Shown in pieces: positions 5,449 to 11,628 of a stretch of DNA of 11,628 bases (the stretch's first letter is position 1; every line of letters starts with the position of its first letter). A program made the translations under genes and the position numbers. The stretch lies in NCBI GenBank assembly GCA_020355145.1, contig CP070660.1, forward strand, positions 1,027,951-1,039,578, read 5' to 3'. The notes below the pieces were generated by a model, which was given only the letters and a program-made list of their open reading frames with translations, had not been told where the DNA came from and did no database searches. The stretch comes from Deltaproteobacteria bacterium (GTDB lineage: Bacteria; Desulfobacterota; DSM-4660; Desulfatiglandales; B25-G16).

Positions 5449-6204
5449 TTACAATCTAATATACCAGTTTATTAGTTCTGGGCCAAAAAATACATAGATT
5501 ATAGAGGCTAGGGAGAGAAAAGGTCCAAATGGTATCTTAGATCTGACTCCTCTTTTGTTTATTAATACACTGCCGCCACCAATCAGGACACCAATCAAGC
5601 TACTTGAAAAGAGTATAAAAGGTATTGCCTTCCATCCTAGCCATGAACCTACCATTGCAAGGAGTTTGATATCACCACCTCCCATCCCCTCCCGGCCAGT
5701 TAACCATTTATATCCTATAGCTACCAGCAATAAGAAACCGCCTCCGATCAGGATTCCAAAGATGGATTCAAGCCAAGACATTATTGGGATAAAAAAGGAG
5801 GCACCTATTCCAGAGAAGATCCCCGGAATAGATATAATATCTGGTATTATTTGATAGTCGAGATCAATAAATGTTATGATAATCAAGGCAGCGGTAAACA
5901 ATAAAAAGAGTAAAGACTGTAATGTCAGGCCATACTTTATAAAGAGCGCTAGAGAGATTAGGCCAGATAACCCTTCCACTACTGGATAGCGAAAAGATAT
6001 ATGCCCTTTGCACTGTCTGCATTTTCCTCGGAGAAGGAGATAACTTAAGATGGGGATGTTATCGTAGAATTTTATTGGCTCATGGCAATGGGGGCAATAA
6101 GAGGGGGGGGATAAAATCGATTCTCTTTTTGGTAACCTATGAATACAAACATTCAAAAAGCTTCCTAATATGGCGCCGAGTAAGAAGACAAATAAGAGAA
6201 TCAT
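5449..6204 (-). CDS. pilD: Type IV prepilin peptidase / N-methyltransferase
   Basis: 251 residues, polytopic inner-membrane aspartic protease. The N-terminal GAILGSFLNVCIHRLP is the family hallmark. The cytoplasmic loop has two CxxC pairs (C37/C40 and C62/C65), which bind zinc and mark the form with the methyltransferase domain. The catalytic aspartates lie in IDLDYQIIPD (D114/D116) and GGGD (D178). It cleaves prepilins after Gly(-1) and N-methylates the new N-terminal residue, usually Phe, so the pilins encoded at the left of this window are natural substrates. An in-frame TAG shortly upstream limits the start to the ATG chosen. The ribosome binding site is weak. It leads the kinase and regulator genes and is divergent from the plus-strand gene at 6340. 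It could also serve a type II secretion system. Confidence 0.93.
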   Translation of the reverse strand: MILLFVFLLGAILGSFLNVCIHRLPKRESILSPPSYCPHCHEPIKFYDNIPILSYLLLRGKCRQCKGHISFRYPVVEGLSGLISLALFIKYGLTLQSLLFLLFTAALIIITFIDLDYQIIPDIISIPGIFSGIGASFFIPIMSWLESIFGILIGGGFLLLVAIGYKWLTGREGMGGGDIKLLAMVGSWLGWKAIPFILFSSSLIGVLIGGGSVLINKRGVRSKIPFGPFLSLASIIYVFFGPELINWYIRL

Positions 6205-6339
6205 ACTATCTTTATTTAGGGTTTGCTATTCCATACAGGCCCTACTTTTGGCGGACTAAGTTATGCAATGCTCCCAAAATATAAGATCTGTACAAAAGGG
6301 CTTAGAAAGTTTAAAAAAATCATACTATGGAGCGGTGAT
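6205..6339. other. Divergent intergenic region between pilD and the yciO-like gene
   Basis: 135 bases that must contain the starts of both transcripts. No convincing -35/-10 pair was found for either direction. The only clear signal is the GGAG at 6329-6332, which serves the plus-strand gene. Confidence 0.5.
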
Positions 6340-6927
6340 ATGCTTTTATCCCTCAATCCGGATAATCCCCAGAAAAGGCTAATAAACAAGCTTGTTCAGG
6401 TATTGGATCAGGGAGGACTGATAATTTATCCAACGGACACCTTTTACGGTATCGGTTGTGATCTCTTTAAGAAAAGGTCTATCCAACGTGTATACCAACT
6501 TAAAAGTAGGCCTCTGAAAAAGCCATTTTCCTTTGTCTGTGCGGACTTGAAGGATATAAGCCTTTATGCACAGGTCTCGAACTATGCCTACAGAATTATG
6601 AAGAGATTGCTTCCTGGACCTTATACCTTTATATTAGAAGGAACCAGGCTGGTACCCAAGCTCATGCTTACAAGAAGAAGAACTGTGGGTATAAGGGTGC
6701 CGAAAAACAAGATCTGTTTAGATATAGTAAAAGATTTAGGCCGTCCCATTATTAGCACTAGTGTCCACCTTGATGATCCTTCAGTAATCCATGATACCTA
6801 TTCTTCTTTAGTTGAGGTGGTCATTGATGGAGGAGTTATCTCATATGAGCCTTCCACTGTGGTCTCCTTGATAGACGATAATCCGGAGGTGATTAGGAAA
6901 GGGAAAGGGGAAGTTAATTTTATCTAA
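6340..6927 (+). CDS. YciO/Sua5/YrdC-family protein (threonylcarbamoyl-AMP synthase-like)
   Basis: 195 residues from the ATG at 6340, chosen because GGAG lies 7 bases upstream and because the family begins at about this point. The same frame is open for 39 more codons upstream with no homology. Visible motifs: NPQKRLINKLVQVLDQGGLIIYPTDTFYGIGCDL (8-42), LKSRPLKKPFSFVCADL (54-70), LPGPYTFIL (91-99), RRTVGIRVP (113-121) and ISTSVHL (138-144), ending in EPSTVVSLIDD-PEVIRKGKGEV. The NPQ start, the length and the PGPYTFIL segment point to the YciO branch. Sua5/YrdC enzymes make threonylcarbamoyl-AMP for the t6A modification of tRNA. The exact role of YciO proteins is less certain. This is the only plus-strand gene in the window. 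Its stop overlaps the 3' end of sppA by 4 bases. Confidence 0.88.
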   Translation: MLLSLNPDNPQKRLINKLVQVLDQGGLIIYPTDTFYGIGCDLFKKRSIQRVYQLKSRPLKKPFSFVCADLKDISLYAQVSNYAYRIMKRLLPGPYTFILEGTRLVPKLMLTRRRTVGIRVPKNKICLDIVKDLGRPIISTSVHLDDPSVIHDTYSSLVEVVIDGGVISYEPSTVVSLIDDNPEVIRKGKGEVNFI

Positions 6928-7832
6928 TTTGATATACTTAGGTCTCCATTCCACCTGTACTCGAGTAACCCATAATGGCGATCAATCCTCTTGATAATAG
7001 AATCAATAAGATCCCTGAATAGTAAATCCCACAAAAAAGATCTTCTTTTCTTCTCAGGATAGACCAACTTTACCTCTCCCTTGATATTAGCCATCCTCTT
7101 AGCCAGATTAACAGCATCATGGAAATTGCCAAGACGGTCTACCAAGCCAAATTTTTTCGCCTGTCTTCCTGAAAAGATCCTGCCATCAGCTATCTCAAGA
7201 ACCTTTTCTCTGGGCATATTCCTTCCTTCAGAGACAGCAGTTACAAATTGGTTCCGGATATCTTCTAAAAGGTTCATAATCATCTGTCTTTCTCTATCTG
7301 TCATCTTTCGATTAGGAGAGCCGATATCCTTGAACTCGCCACTCTTAATCACATGCATTTCCACCCCGATCTTATTGAGGAGTTCCTCAATCCTGATAAA
7401 CTCCATAAGCACCCCGATACTGCCGGTGAGGGTTCCAGGGTTGGCAATTATCTTATCGGTCGCTGATGCAATATAGTATGCACCGGAGGCAGTTAAAGAC
7501 CCGAGAGAGGCAATCACCTTTTTCTCTTGTGTCGTTCGTCTTGTCTCGCTATATATCTCTTGTGATGGACCTACTCCACCGCCAGGCGAATTTATCCTCA
7601 GGATTATGGCCTTAATTTGCCTATCATTTCTAAAGGATATCAACTGCTCTGTGATTGTATCGGCATCCTTGATTACACCGTTTATGGGAATTACTCCTAT
7701 CTTATTGCCAAATGATAAAGTGCGTGTTCCATAGGAGAAAGAAAGAACGATAGCCATTACCGTGCCAAAGAAGAGAATAGCTATACCCAGGATAAGAAGG
7801 ACTAATGTAATAGGACGATCGCTTTGAAGCAT
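6924..7832 (-). CDS. sppA: Signal peptide peptidase SppA-type serine protease
   Basis: 302 residues, the short bacterial SppA form (one ClpP-like domain, unlike the doubled E. coli protein). An N-terminal membrane anchor at about 8-31 is followed by GNKIGVIPINGVI. The oxyanion region is ILRINSPGGG (77-86). The nucleophile is Ser116 in LTASGAYYIAS and the general base Lys168 in KSGEFKDIGSP, giving the Ser-Lys dyad of peptidase family S49. TGSIGV (136-141) is also present. The active site would face the periplasm. The gene begins 12 bases after rpsA with only a weak AGAAAG ribosome binding site, so it is probably expressed from the rpsA transcript. The rpsA-sppA order is one I associate with Desulfobacterota. 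The known role is degradation of cleaved signal peptides and some membrane proteins. Confidence 0.92.
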   Translation of the reverse strand: MLQSDRPITLVLLILGIAILFFGTVMAIVLSFSYGTRTLSFGNKIGVIPINGVIKDADTITEQLISFRNDRQIKAIILRINSPGGGVGPSQEIYSETRRTTQEKKVIASLGSLTASGAYYIASATDKIIANPGTLTGSIGVLMEFIRIEELLNKIGVEMHVIKSGEFKDIGSPNRKMTDRERQMIMNLLEDIRNQFVTAVSEGRNMPREKVLEIADGRIFSGRQAKKFGLVDRLGNFHDAVNLAKRMANIKGEVKLVYPEKKRRSFLWDLLFRDLIDSIIKRIDRHYGLLEYRWNGDLSISN

Positions 7833-7844
7833 AAGATTTTCTTT

Positions 7845-9665
7845 CTAACTTGAATTGTCTTTCCCTTTCTTATTCTTAGAACTTAGGGCAGCATTGGCCT
7901 CCATCTTCTCTTTTATGAGCATCCCAAAACCGGAAGAGACCTTTTTCATGCTATTGCTGTAATTCGTATATATCTCTTTGAAGTCCTTTTCTTGGAGTTT
8001 TTTTATTGAAAGACCGATCTTTTTCTCTTCCTTAGAGACATTTACTACAATGGCTTCAATAACGTCATCAATCTGGAACTTACCAAGAGGGGACTTGGAT
8101 TTCCCTTTGCTTATCTCCGATGAATGGATGAGACCCTCTATCCCTTCCTCTAATTCTACAAATACACCAAAATCGGTTATATTGGTCACCTTTCCTGTAA
8201 CCTTTGTGCCGACCTTGTATTTCTTAGGAATCTCCTCCCAGGGATCCTTAGTTAATTGCTTTATGCCCAATGTGAAACGTCCATTATCCTTATCTATGGA
8301 GAGAACTTTTGCCTGGACCTCATCACCTTTCTTATACAGTTCAGAGGGATGCTTAATCTTTTTTGTCCATGATATATCCGAGATGTGAACAAGCCCATCA
8401 ATTTCCTCATCTATGCCGATAAATAATCCAAAGTCGGTAATATTTTTTATCCGACCCTCAATAATTGTCCCCACAGGATACTTTTCTCCAATTATATCCC
8501 AAGGATTTGGCTTTATCTGTTTCATGCCCAATGAGACCCTTCTGTTTTTTGTATCCAGATCAAGCACCACCGCATCAACTATATCCCCAATATTTGCTAC
8601 CTGGGAGGGATGTTTGATCTTTTTTGTCCAGGACATCTCTGAGATATGAATCAGGCCTTCTACTCCTTCTTCTATCTCTACAAATGCACCATAATCTGTG
8701 AGGTTGGCTACCCTGCCTCTGGCTCTTGCACCAACGGGGAACCTTTCATGGGCATCTATCCAAGGATCAGGTTTGAGTTGTTTGAGCCCCAGGGAGACCC
8801 TATCCCTTTCTCTATCAAAACTAATAACCTTAACTGTTAACTCATCCCCTATCTGGTACATCGAAGAAGGATGAGCAACCCTACCCCAGGACATGTCCGT
8901 TATGTGAAGAAGACCATCTATACCACCAAGATCTATAAATAGGCCATAGTCAGTAATATTCTTGACTATTCCCTTTAATACTGATCCCTCCTCTATTAGC
9001 GAAAGGGTCTTAGACTTCTGTTTCATCCTCTCGGCCTCAAGAATGGCCCTTCGAGATACAATTATATTATTTCGCCTTTTGCTATACTTCAAGATCTTAA
9101 GTTCCATTACCTGGCCTGCTAGTGAATCAAGGTTCCTGATAGGATGAAGATCAATATGGGAGCCAGGTAGAAAGGCTGGAAGACCTATATCTACTGAAAG
9201 ACCTCCTTTGACCTTGGAGATTACCTTTCCCTGAATAGTACCATTGTTATTGTAGACATCCCCAATATGATCCCAGACCTTTATCTTTTTTGCCTTCTCC
9301 ATAGAAAGGGTTATAAGGCCTTCATCATCCTCTTTGCTTTCCAATACAACATCAATCTTATCTCCTTTTTTGGCTGTTACTTTTCCATCTGAAGTCTTGA
9401 ATTCTCTAATGGGGATTAAACCTTCTGATTTATAACCGATATCTACCAACACATAGTCCTCATCTATCTTGATAATCTCTCCTTTAACCAGCTCTCCTTC
9501 CTGAATTTGCCTCATGCTCTGTTCATACATATCTTCTACATTGGTTTCCGCTGAATCTTCTCTATGACCCGAATCCTCCTTACTCAACCCTTCTGTGTCT
9601 AATTGTGTCTGTTTGTCCTTCAGATCCTTATTTCCTTCTTTTGTTTCGCCTGTTTGTTCACCCAT
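7845..9665 (-). CDS. rpsA: 30S ribosomal protein S1
   Basis: 606 residues with six S1 RNA-binding domains, roughly 57-124, 141-207, 227-295, 312-382, 399-468 and 486-555. Domains 3 to 5 are closely alike (NITDYGLFI..., HISEMSWTKKIKHPS..., LGLKQLKPDPW) and their DNA is visibly repeated. The first two domains are divergent, as in the E. coli protein, where they bind the ribosome. An acidic, polar extension of about 50 residues precedes domain 1, making the protein somewhat longer than the E. coli protein (557 residues). The C-terminus is lysine- and serine-rich. The ATG has AAAGG only 3 bases upstream and AAGGGGG about 12 upstream, neither ideally placed, which is common for rpsA. It has its own promoter after cmk and is followed closely by sppA. 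Function: brings mRNA to the 30S subunit. Confidence 0.96.
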   Translation of the reverse strand: MGEQTGETKEGNKDLKDKQTQLDTEGLSKEDSGHREDSAETNVEDMYEQSMRQIQEGELVKGEIIKIDEDYVLVDIGYKSEGLIPIREFKTSDGKVTAKKGDKIDVVLESKEDDEGLITLSMEKAKKIKVWDHIGDVYNNNGTIQGKVISKVKGGLSVDIGLPAFLPGSHIDLHPIRNLDSLAGQVMELKILKYSKRRNNIIVSRRAILEAERMKQKSKTLSLIEEGSVLKGIVKNITDYGLFIDLGGIDGLLHITDMSWGRVAHPSSMYQIGDELTVKVISFDRERDRVSLGLKQLKPDPWIDAHERFPVGARARGRVANLTDYGAFVEIEEGVEGLIHISEMSWTKKIKHPSQVANIGDIVDAVVLDLDTKNRRVSLGMKQIKPNPWDIIGEKYPVGTIIEGRIKNITDFGLFIGIDEEIDGLVHISDISWTKKIKHPSELYKKGDEVQAKVLSIDKDNGRFTLGIKQLTKDPWEEIPKKYKVGTKVTGKVTNITDFGVFVELEEGIEGLIHSSEISKGKSKSPLGKFQIDDVIEAIVVNVSKEEKKIGLSIKKLQEKDFKEIYTNYSNSMKKVSSGFGMLIKEKMEANAALSSKNKKGKDNSS

Positions 9666-9714
9666 TAACCTTTATCCCCCTTAAGAAGGTCTTGCCCTAA
9701 ACATGTAATATTTC

Positions 9715-9743
9715 TTTATAACAGAATTATTATTAAAATTCAA
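9715..9743 (-). promoter_or_regulatory. Sigma-70-like promoter for rpsA
   Basis: The minus strand reads TTGAAT, a 17-base spacer, then TATAAA. This is a good match to -35/-10 consensus with ideal spacing. The start would fall near 9708, giving a leader of about 43 bases before the rpsA ATG. It lies in the 141-base gap after cmk, so S1 can be made apart from hisC and cmk. Confidence 0.7.
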
Positions 9744-9806
9744 CCCCTTATTTTTTTGCAAATTTGGCTTTTGACAGTAGTCCTTTGTCTTTTTCCCATC
9801 GTGTTT

Positions 9807-10484
9807 TTACTCCAAGCACTGGGCCTTCATCTCCATCTCCTTAATTATTTTTTCAACTACCTGCTTAGGATTTAATTTCGTGGTGTCAACTATCTTTGCA
9901 TCTTTGGCTGGTCTAAGTGGAGAAAGTCGCCGGTTCATATCCTGGTAGTCTCTCTTGATGAGATCTTCCCTCACCTTTTCCCTTGAGATAGATTCTCCCC
10001 TTTTTTGCCTCTCCAGAAATCTGCGATTCACCCTTACCTCCAATGATGCATCAAGATAGAATTTGTGCTTAGCCTCTGGAAAGACGACTGTTCCCATGTC
10101 CCGACCCTCTGCTACTAATGGACCTTGAGAACCTATTTTTCTCTGAAGCCTGGTGACTACCTTCCTGACATTGGCAATTGCCGATATATTGGATGCCGTT
10201 AAATCTATGATAGGCTTCCTAATAGCCTCAGTGACATCCTCCTCGCCCAGATAAAGCTTGACTGAATTACCTTCATGGATAAATCTTATATTGAGGCTAT
10301 TACATATCTTAGATATGCCCTCTTCATCTTTTAGGTCTATGCCGGCCCTCCAGATAGCGAGTGCAACAGCTCGGTACATTGCCCCTGTATCCAGATAATG
10401 ATACCCTAGTCTTTTAGCCAGGATGTGGCTAATAGTGCTCTTTCCGGACCCTGTTGGCCCATCTATGGTTACTAAGTGAGGCAA
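9807..10484 (-). CDS. cmk: Cytidylate kinase
   Basis: 225 residues, the normal length. P-loop GPTGSGKS at 9-16 (family usually GPAGSGKS), LDTGAMYRAVA (31-41), GRDMGTVVFP (127-136) and the lid/CMP segment RDYQDMNRRLSPLRPAKDA (178-196). It phosphorylates CMP and dCMP with ATP in pyrimidine nucleotide salvage. The start codon is TTG: the family's first strand (LVTIDGP) begins three residues later and the next Met is residue 36, so no ATG start is possible. The TTG lies one base after the hisC stop, and the nearest GGAG is about 16 bases away, which suggests translation coupled to hisC. cmk next to rpsA is a widely conserved order. Here a 141-base gap separates them. Confidence 0.95.
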   Translation of the reverse strand: MPHLVTIDGPTGSGKSTISHILAKRLGYHYLDTGAMYRAVALAIWRAGIDLKDEEGISKICNSLNIRFIHEGNSVKLYLGEEDVTEAIRKPIIDLTASNISAIANVRKVVTRLQRKIGSQGPLVAEGRDMGTVVFPEAKHKFYLDASLEVRVNRRFLERQKRGESISREKVREDLIKRDYQDMNRRLSPLRPAKDAKIVDTTKLNPKQVVEKIIKEMEMKAQCLE

Positions 10485-10485
10485 T

Positions 10486-11574
10486 TTAAGAGAGGATCTT
10501 CTCCAGCGTTTCTATGAGCCTCTTATTCTCTTCTGGTAGGCCTACATTTACCCTGATATAATCCTTCAATCCGAAGCTTTCCATAGACCTGACTATGACA
10601 CCTTCTCTTAGCATACGCCTGTAGGTCTTTTCTGCGCCAATGGGTGTCTTGATCAGGACAAAATTCGTCTGGGTAGTCAGACATTCAATACCAATGCGAT
10701 CTAACTGGGAATAAAGGAATTCAAGGCCATCCCTTATAAGGTTAAGTGTTTTTTTCACAAACTCATCATCATCAAGGGCGGCTAAGGCCCCAACCTGAGC
10801 AAGATAATTTGCATTAAAGGGCTGTCTGACAAGATTCATGCCATCTATTATCCTCTCAGAGGCAAATCCATAACCAATCCTAAGCCCTGCTAATCCGTAC
10901 GCCTTTGAGAATGTCCTTAGGACCACTAATAGTGGATATGATTCCAGTAGTTCTACTACGCTTGAGATCTTTGGGTCTGTTGTGAATTCAATATATGCCT
11001 CATCCAAAACCACTATCACATCTGAGGGAAGGGAATTTAAAAAATGTGATATCTCCTCATTTTTAAGTGCCTTTCCTGTTGGATTGTTAGGGTTATTTAT
11101 AAAAATGATCTTGGTCTTGGAGGATACCGCCTTAAGGATGGCTGGCAAATCAATATGGAAGTTTGATAAGGGCACCGGAACTATTTTTCCCCCAAAACCT
11201 TCAACAACCTTTTCATATAACAAGAAGGTAGGCACAGGAAGTATGACTTCCTCGTCAGGAGAAACAAAGGTATATACAACCAACCCTATTATCTCGTCTG
11301 ATCCATTGCCTACAATAATCTTGCTCATTGGCAATCCAAACTTCTCGGCCAATTTCTGTCTCAAATAATAACAACTGCTATCAGGGTACCTATGCATATT
11401 GTCCAGGTTTTCCTTAATAGCCATTATAGCCTTGGGTGAGGGGCCCAAGGGATTCTCATTTGAGGCCAGCTTTATAGAGCCAACTAGTCCTGATTCCCTC
11501 TCAAGTTCCTCTATCGGTTTACCTGGCGGATAAGGGGTCAGGTTTTCAATGCCTTTCCTCAATAATGTCTTCAT
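10486..11574 (-). CDS. hisC: Histidinol-phosphate aminotransferase
   Basis: 362 residues, a complete class I/II PLP-dependent aminotransferase of the HisC type. Features: LASNENPLGPSPKA (36-49), the HRYPD motif (61-65), GNGSDEII (89-96), the NNPNNPTG cofactor loop (160-167), D191 and Y194 in LDEAYIEF, the Schiff-base Lys224 in TFSKAYGLAGLRIGYG, and Arg232. The C-terminal QTNFVLIKTP and YIRVNVGLPEEN are typical. It converts imidazole-acetol phosphate and glutamate to histidinol phosphate and 2-oxoglutarate in histidine synthesis. Many HisC enzymes also act on aromatic substrates. GAGG ten bases upstream of the ATG is a good ribosome binding site. Upstream genes are outside the window, so operon membership on that side is unknown. 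Confidence 0.95.
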   Translation of the reverse strand: MKTLLRKGIENLTPYPPGKPIEELERESGLVGSIKLASNENPLGPSPKAIMAIKENLDNMHRYPDSSCYYLRQKLAEKFGLPMSKIIVGNGSDEIIGLVVYTFVSPDEEVILPVPTFLLYEKVVEGFGGKIVPVPLSNFHIDLPAILKAVSSKTKIIFINNPNNPTGKALKNEEISHFLNSLPSDVIVVLDEAYIEFTTDPKISSVVELLESYPLLVVLRTFSKAYGLAGLRIGYGFASERIIDGMNLVRQPFNANYLAQVGALAALDDDEFVKKTLNLIRDGLEFLYSQLDRIGIECLTTQTNFVLIKTPIGAEKTYRRMLREGVIVRSMESFGLKDYIRVNVGLPEENKRLIETLEKILS

Positions 11575-11628
11575 ATTGAATCTTCCTCTTTTTAGGACCC
11601 TTGCATAAGCTGAATTTTTTTACTATAA
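11575..11628 (-). other. Upstream flank of hisC
   Basis: 54 bases to the window edge. It holds the hisC ribosome binding site (AGAGGA, 11584-11589) and otherwise AT-rich sequence. No end of an upstream gene can be assigned with confidence. Confidence 0.4.

Noticed and set aside
6250..6268. GG-N10-GC on the plus strand before the yciO-like gene as a sigma-54 promoter
   Set aside because: Only the dinucleotides match; the TGGCA and TTGC contexts are absent.
6223..6339. 39-codon N-terminal extension of the yciO-like gene
   Set aside because: A good GGAG site precedes the ATG at 6340, and the family begins there; the extension would use up most of the divergent promoter region.
7081..7476. 131-codon plus-strand open frame
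   Set aside because: Lies entirely opposite sppA, whose motifs are intact. The same reasoning removes the other frames opposite rpsA, hisC and the kinase.
8100..8960. Repeated DNA segments resembling an array or duplication
   Set aside because: These are the coding copies of similar S1 domains (for example the two TKKIKHPS segments) within rpsA, not a separate repeat element.
9771..9799. TTGACA on the plus strand as a promoter
   Set aside because: No -10 element at 16-18 bases, and it points into the 3' end of cmk with no plus-strand gene downstream.

Overview
The window reads as chromosome from a Gram-negative bacterium, most probably of the Desulfobacterota (former Deltaproteobacteria). 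The reasons are the minus-strand order hisC-cmk-rpsA-sppA, a six-domain ribosomal protein S1, type IV pilus minor pilins, and an NtrC-type regulator placed next to a sigma-54-type promoter. The placement is inferred from gene content and order. No rRNA, tRNA, CRISPR array, insertion sequence or phage gene was seen. All genes lie on the minus strand except one, so transcription mostly runs from high to low coordinates.

Right part (11628 to 6924), housekeeping: histidinol-phosphate aminotransferase (hisC), cytidylate kinase (cmk, apparently starting at TTG one base after hisC), ribosomal protein S1 (rpsA, with its own sigma-70-like promoter after cmk) and a membrane-bound SppA-type peptidase 12 bases after rpsA. 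A YciO/Sua5-type gene on the plus strand converges on sppA, and the two 3' ends overlap by 4 bases.

Middle part (6204 to 2220), pilus maturation and signalling: prepilin peptidase (pilD type), then 16 bases later a two-transmembrane sensor histidine kinase, then after a 264-base repeat-bearing gap an NtrC-family sigma-54 activator.

Left part (2219 to 1), the most interesting: a 456-base gene-free interval leads into pilV-pilW-pilX-pilY1, the minor pilins and tip adhesin of a type IV pilus, with pilY1 cut by the window edge. On the minus strand this interval holds, in order, a 27-bp dyad at an enhancer-like distance, a near-consensus sigma-54 -24/-12 element, a complete cyclic-di-GMP-I (GEMM-I) riboswitch aptamer, and an intrinsic terminator just before the pilV ribosome binding site.

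Working model (inference): the kinase/regulator pair would gate initiation at the sigma-54 promoter, the riboswitch would gate elongation into the pilin genes according to c-di-GMP level, and the nearby prepilin peptidase would process the pilins. The two inputs, phosphorelay and second messenger, would act in series on one transcript.
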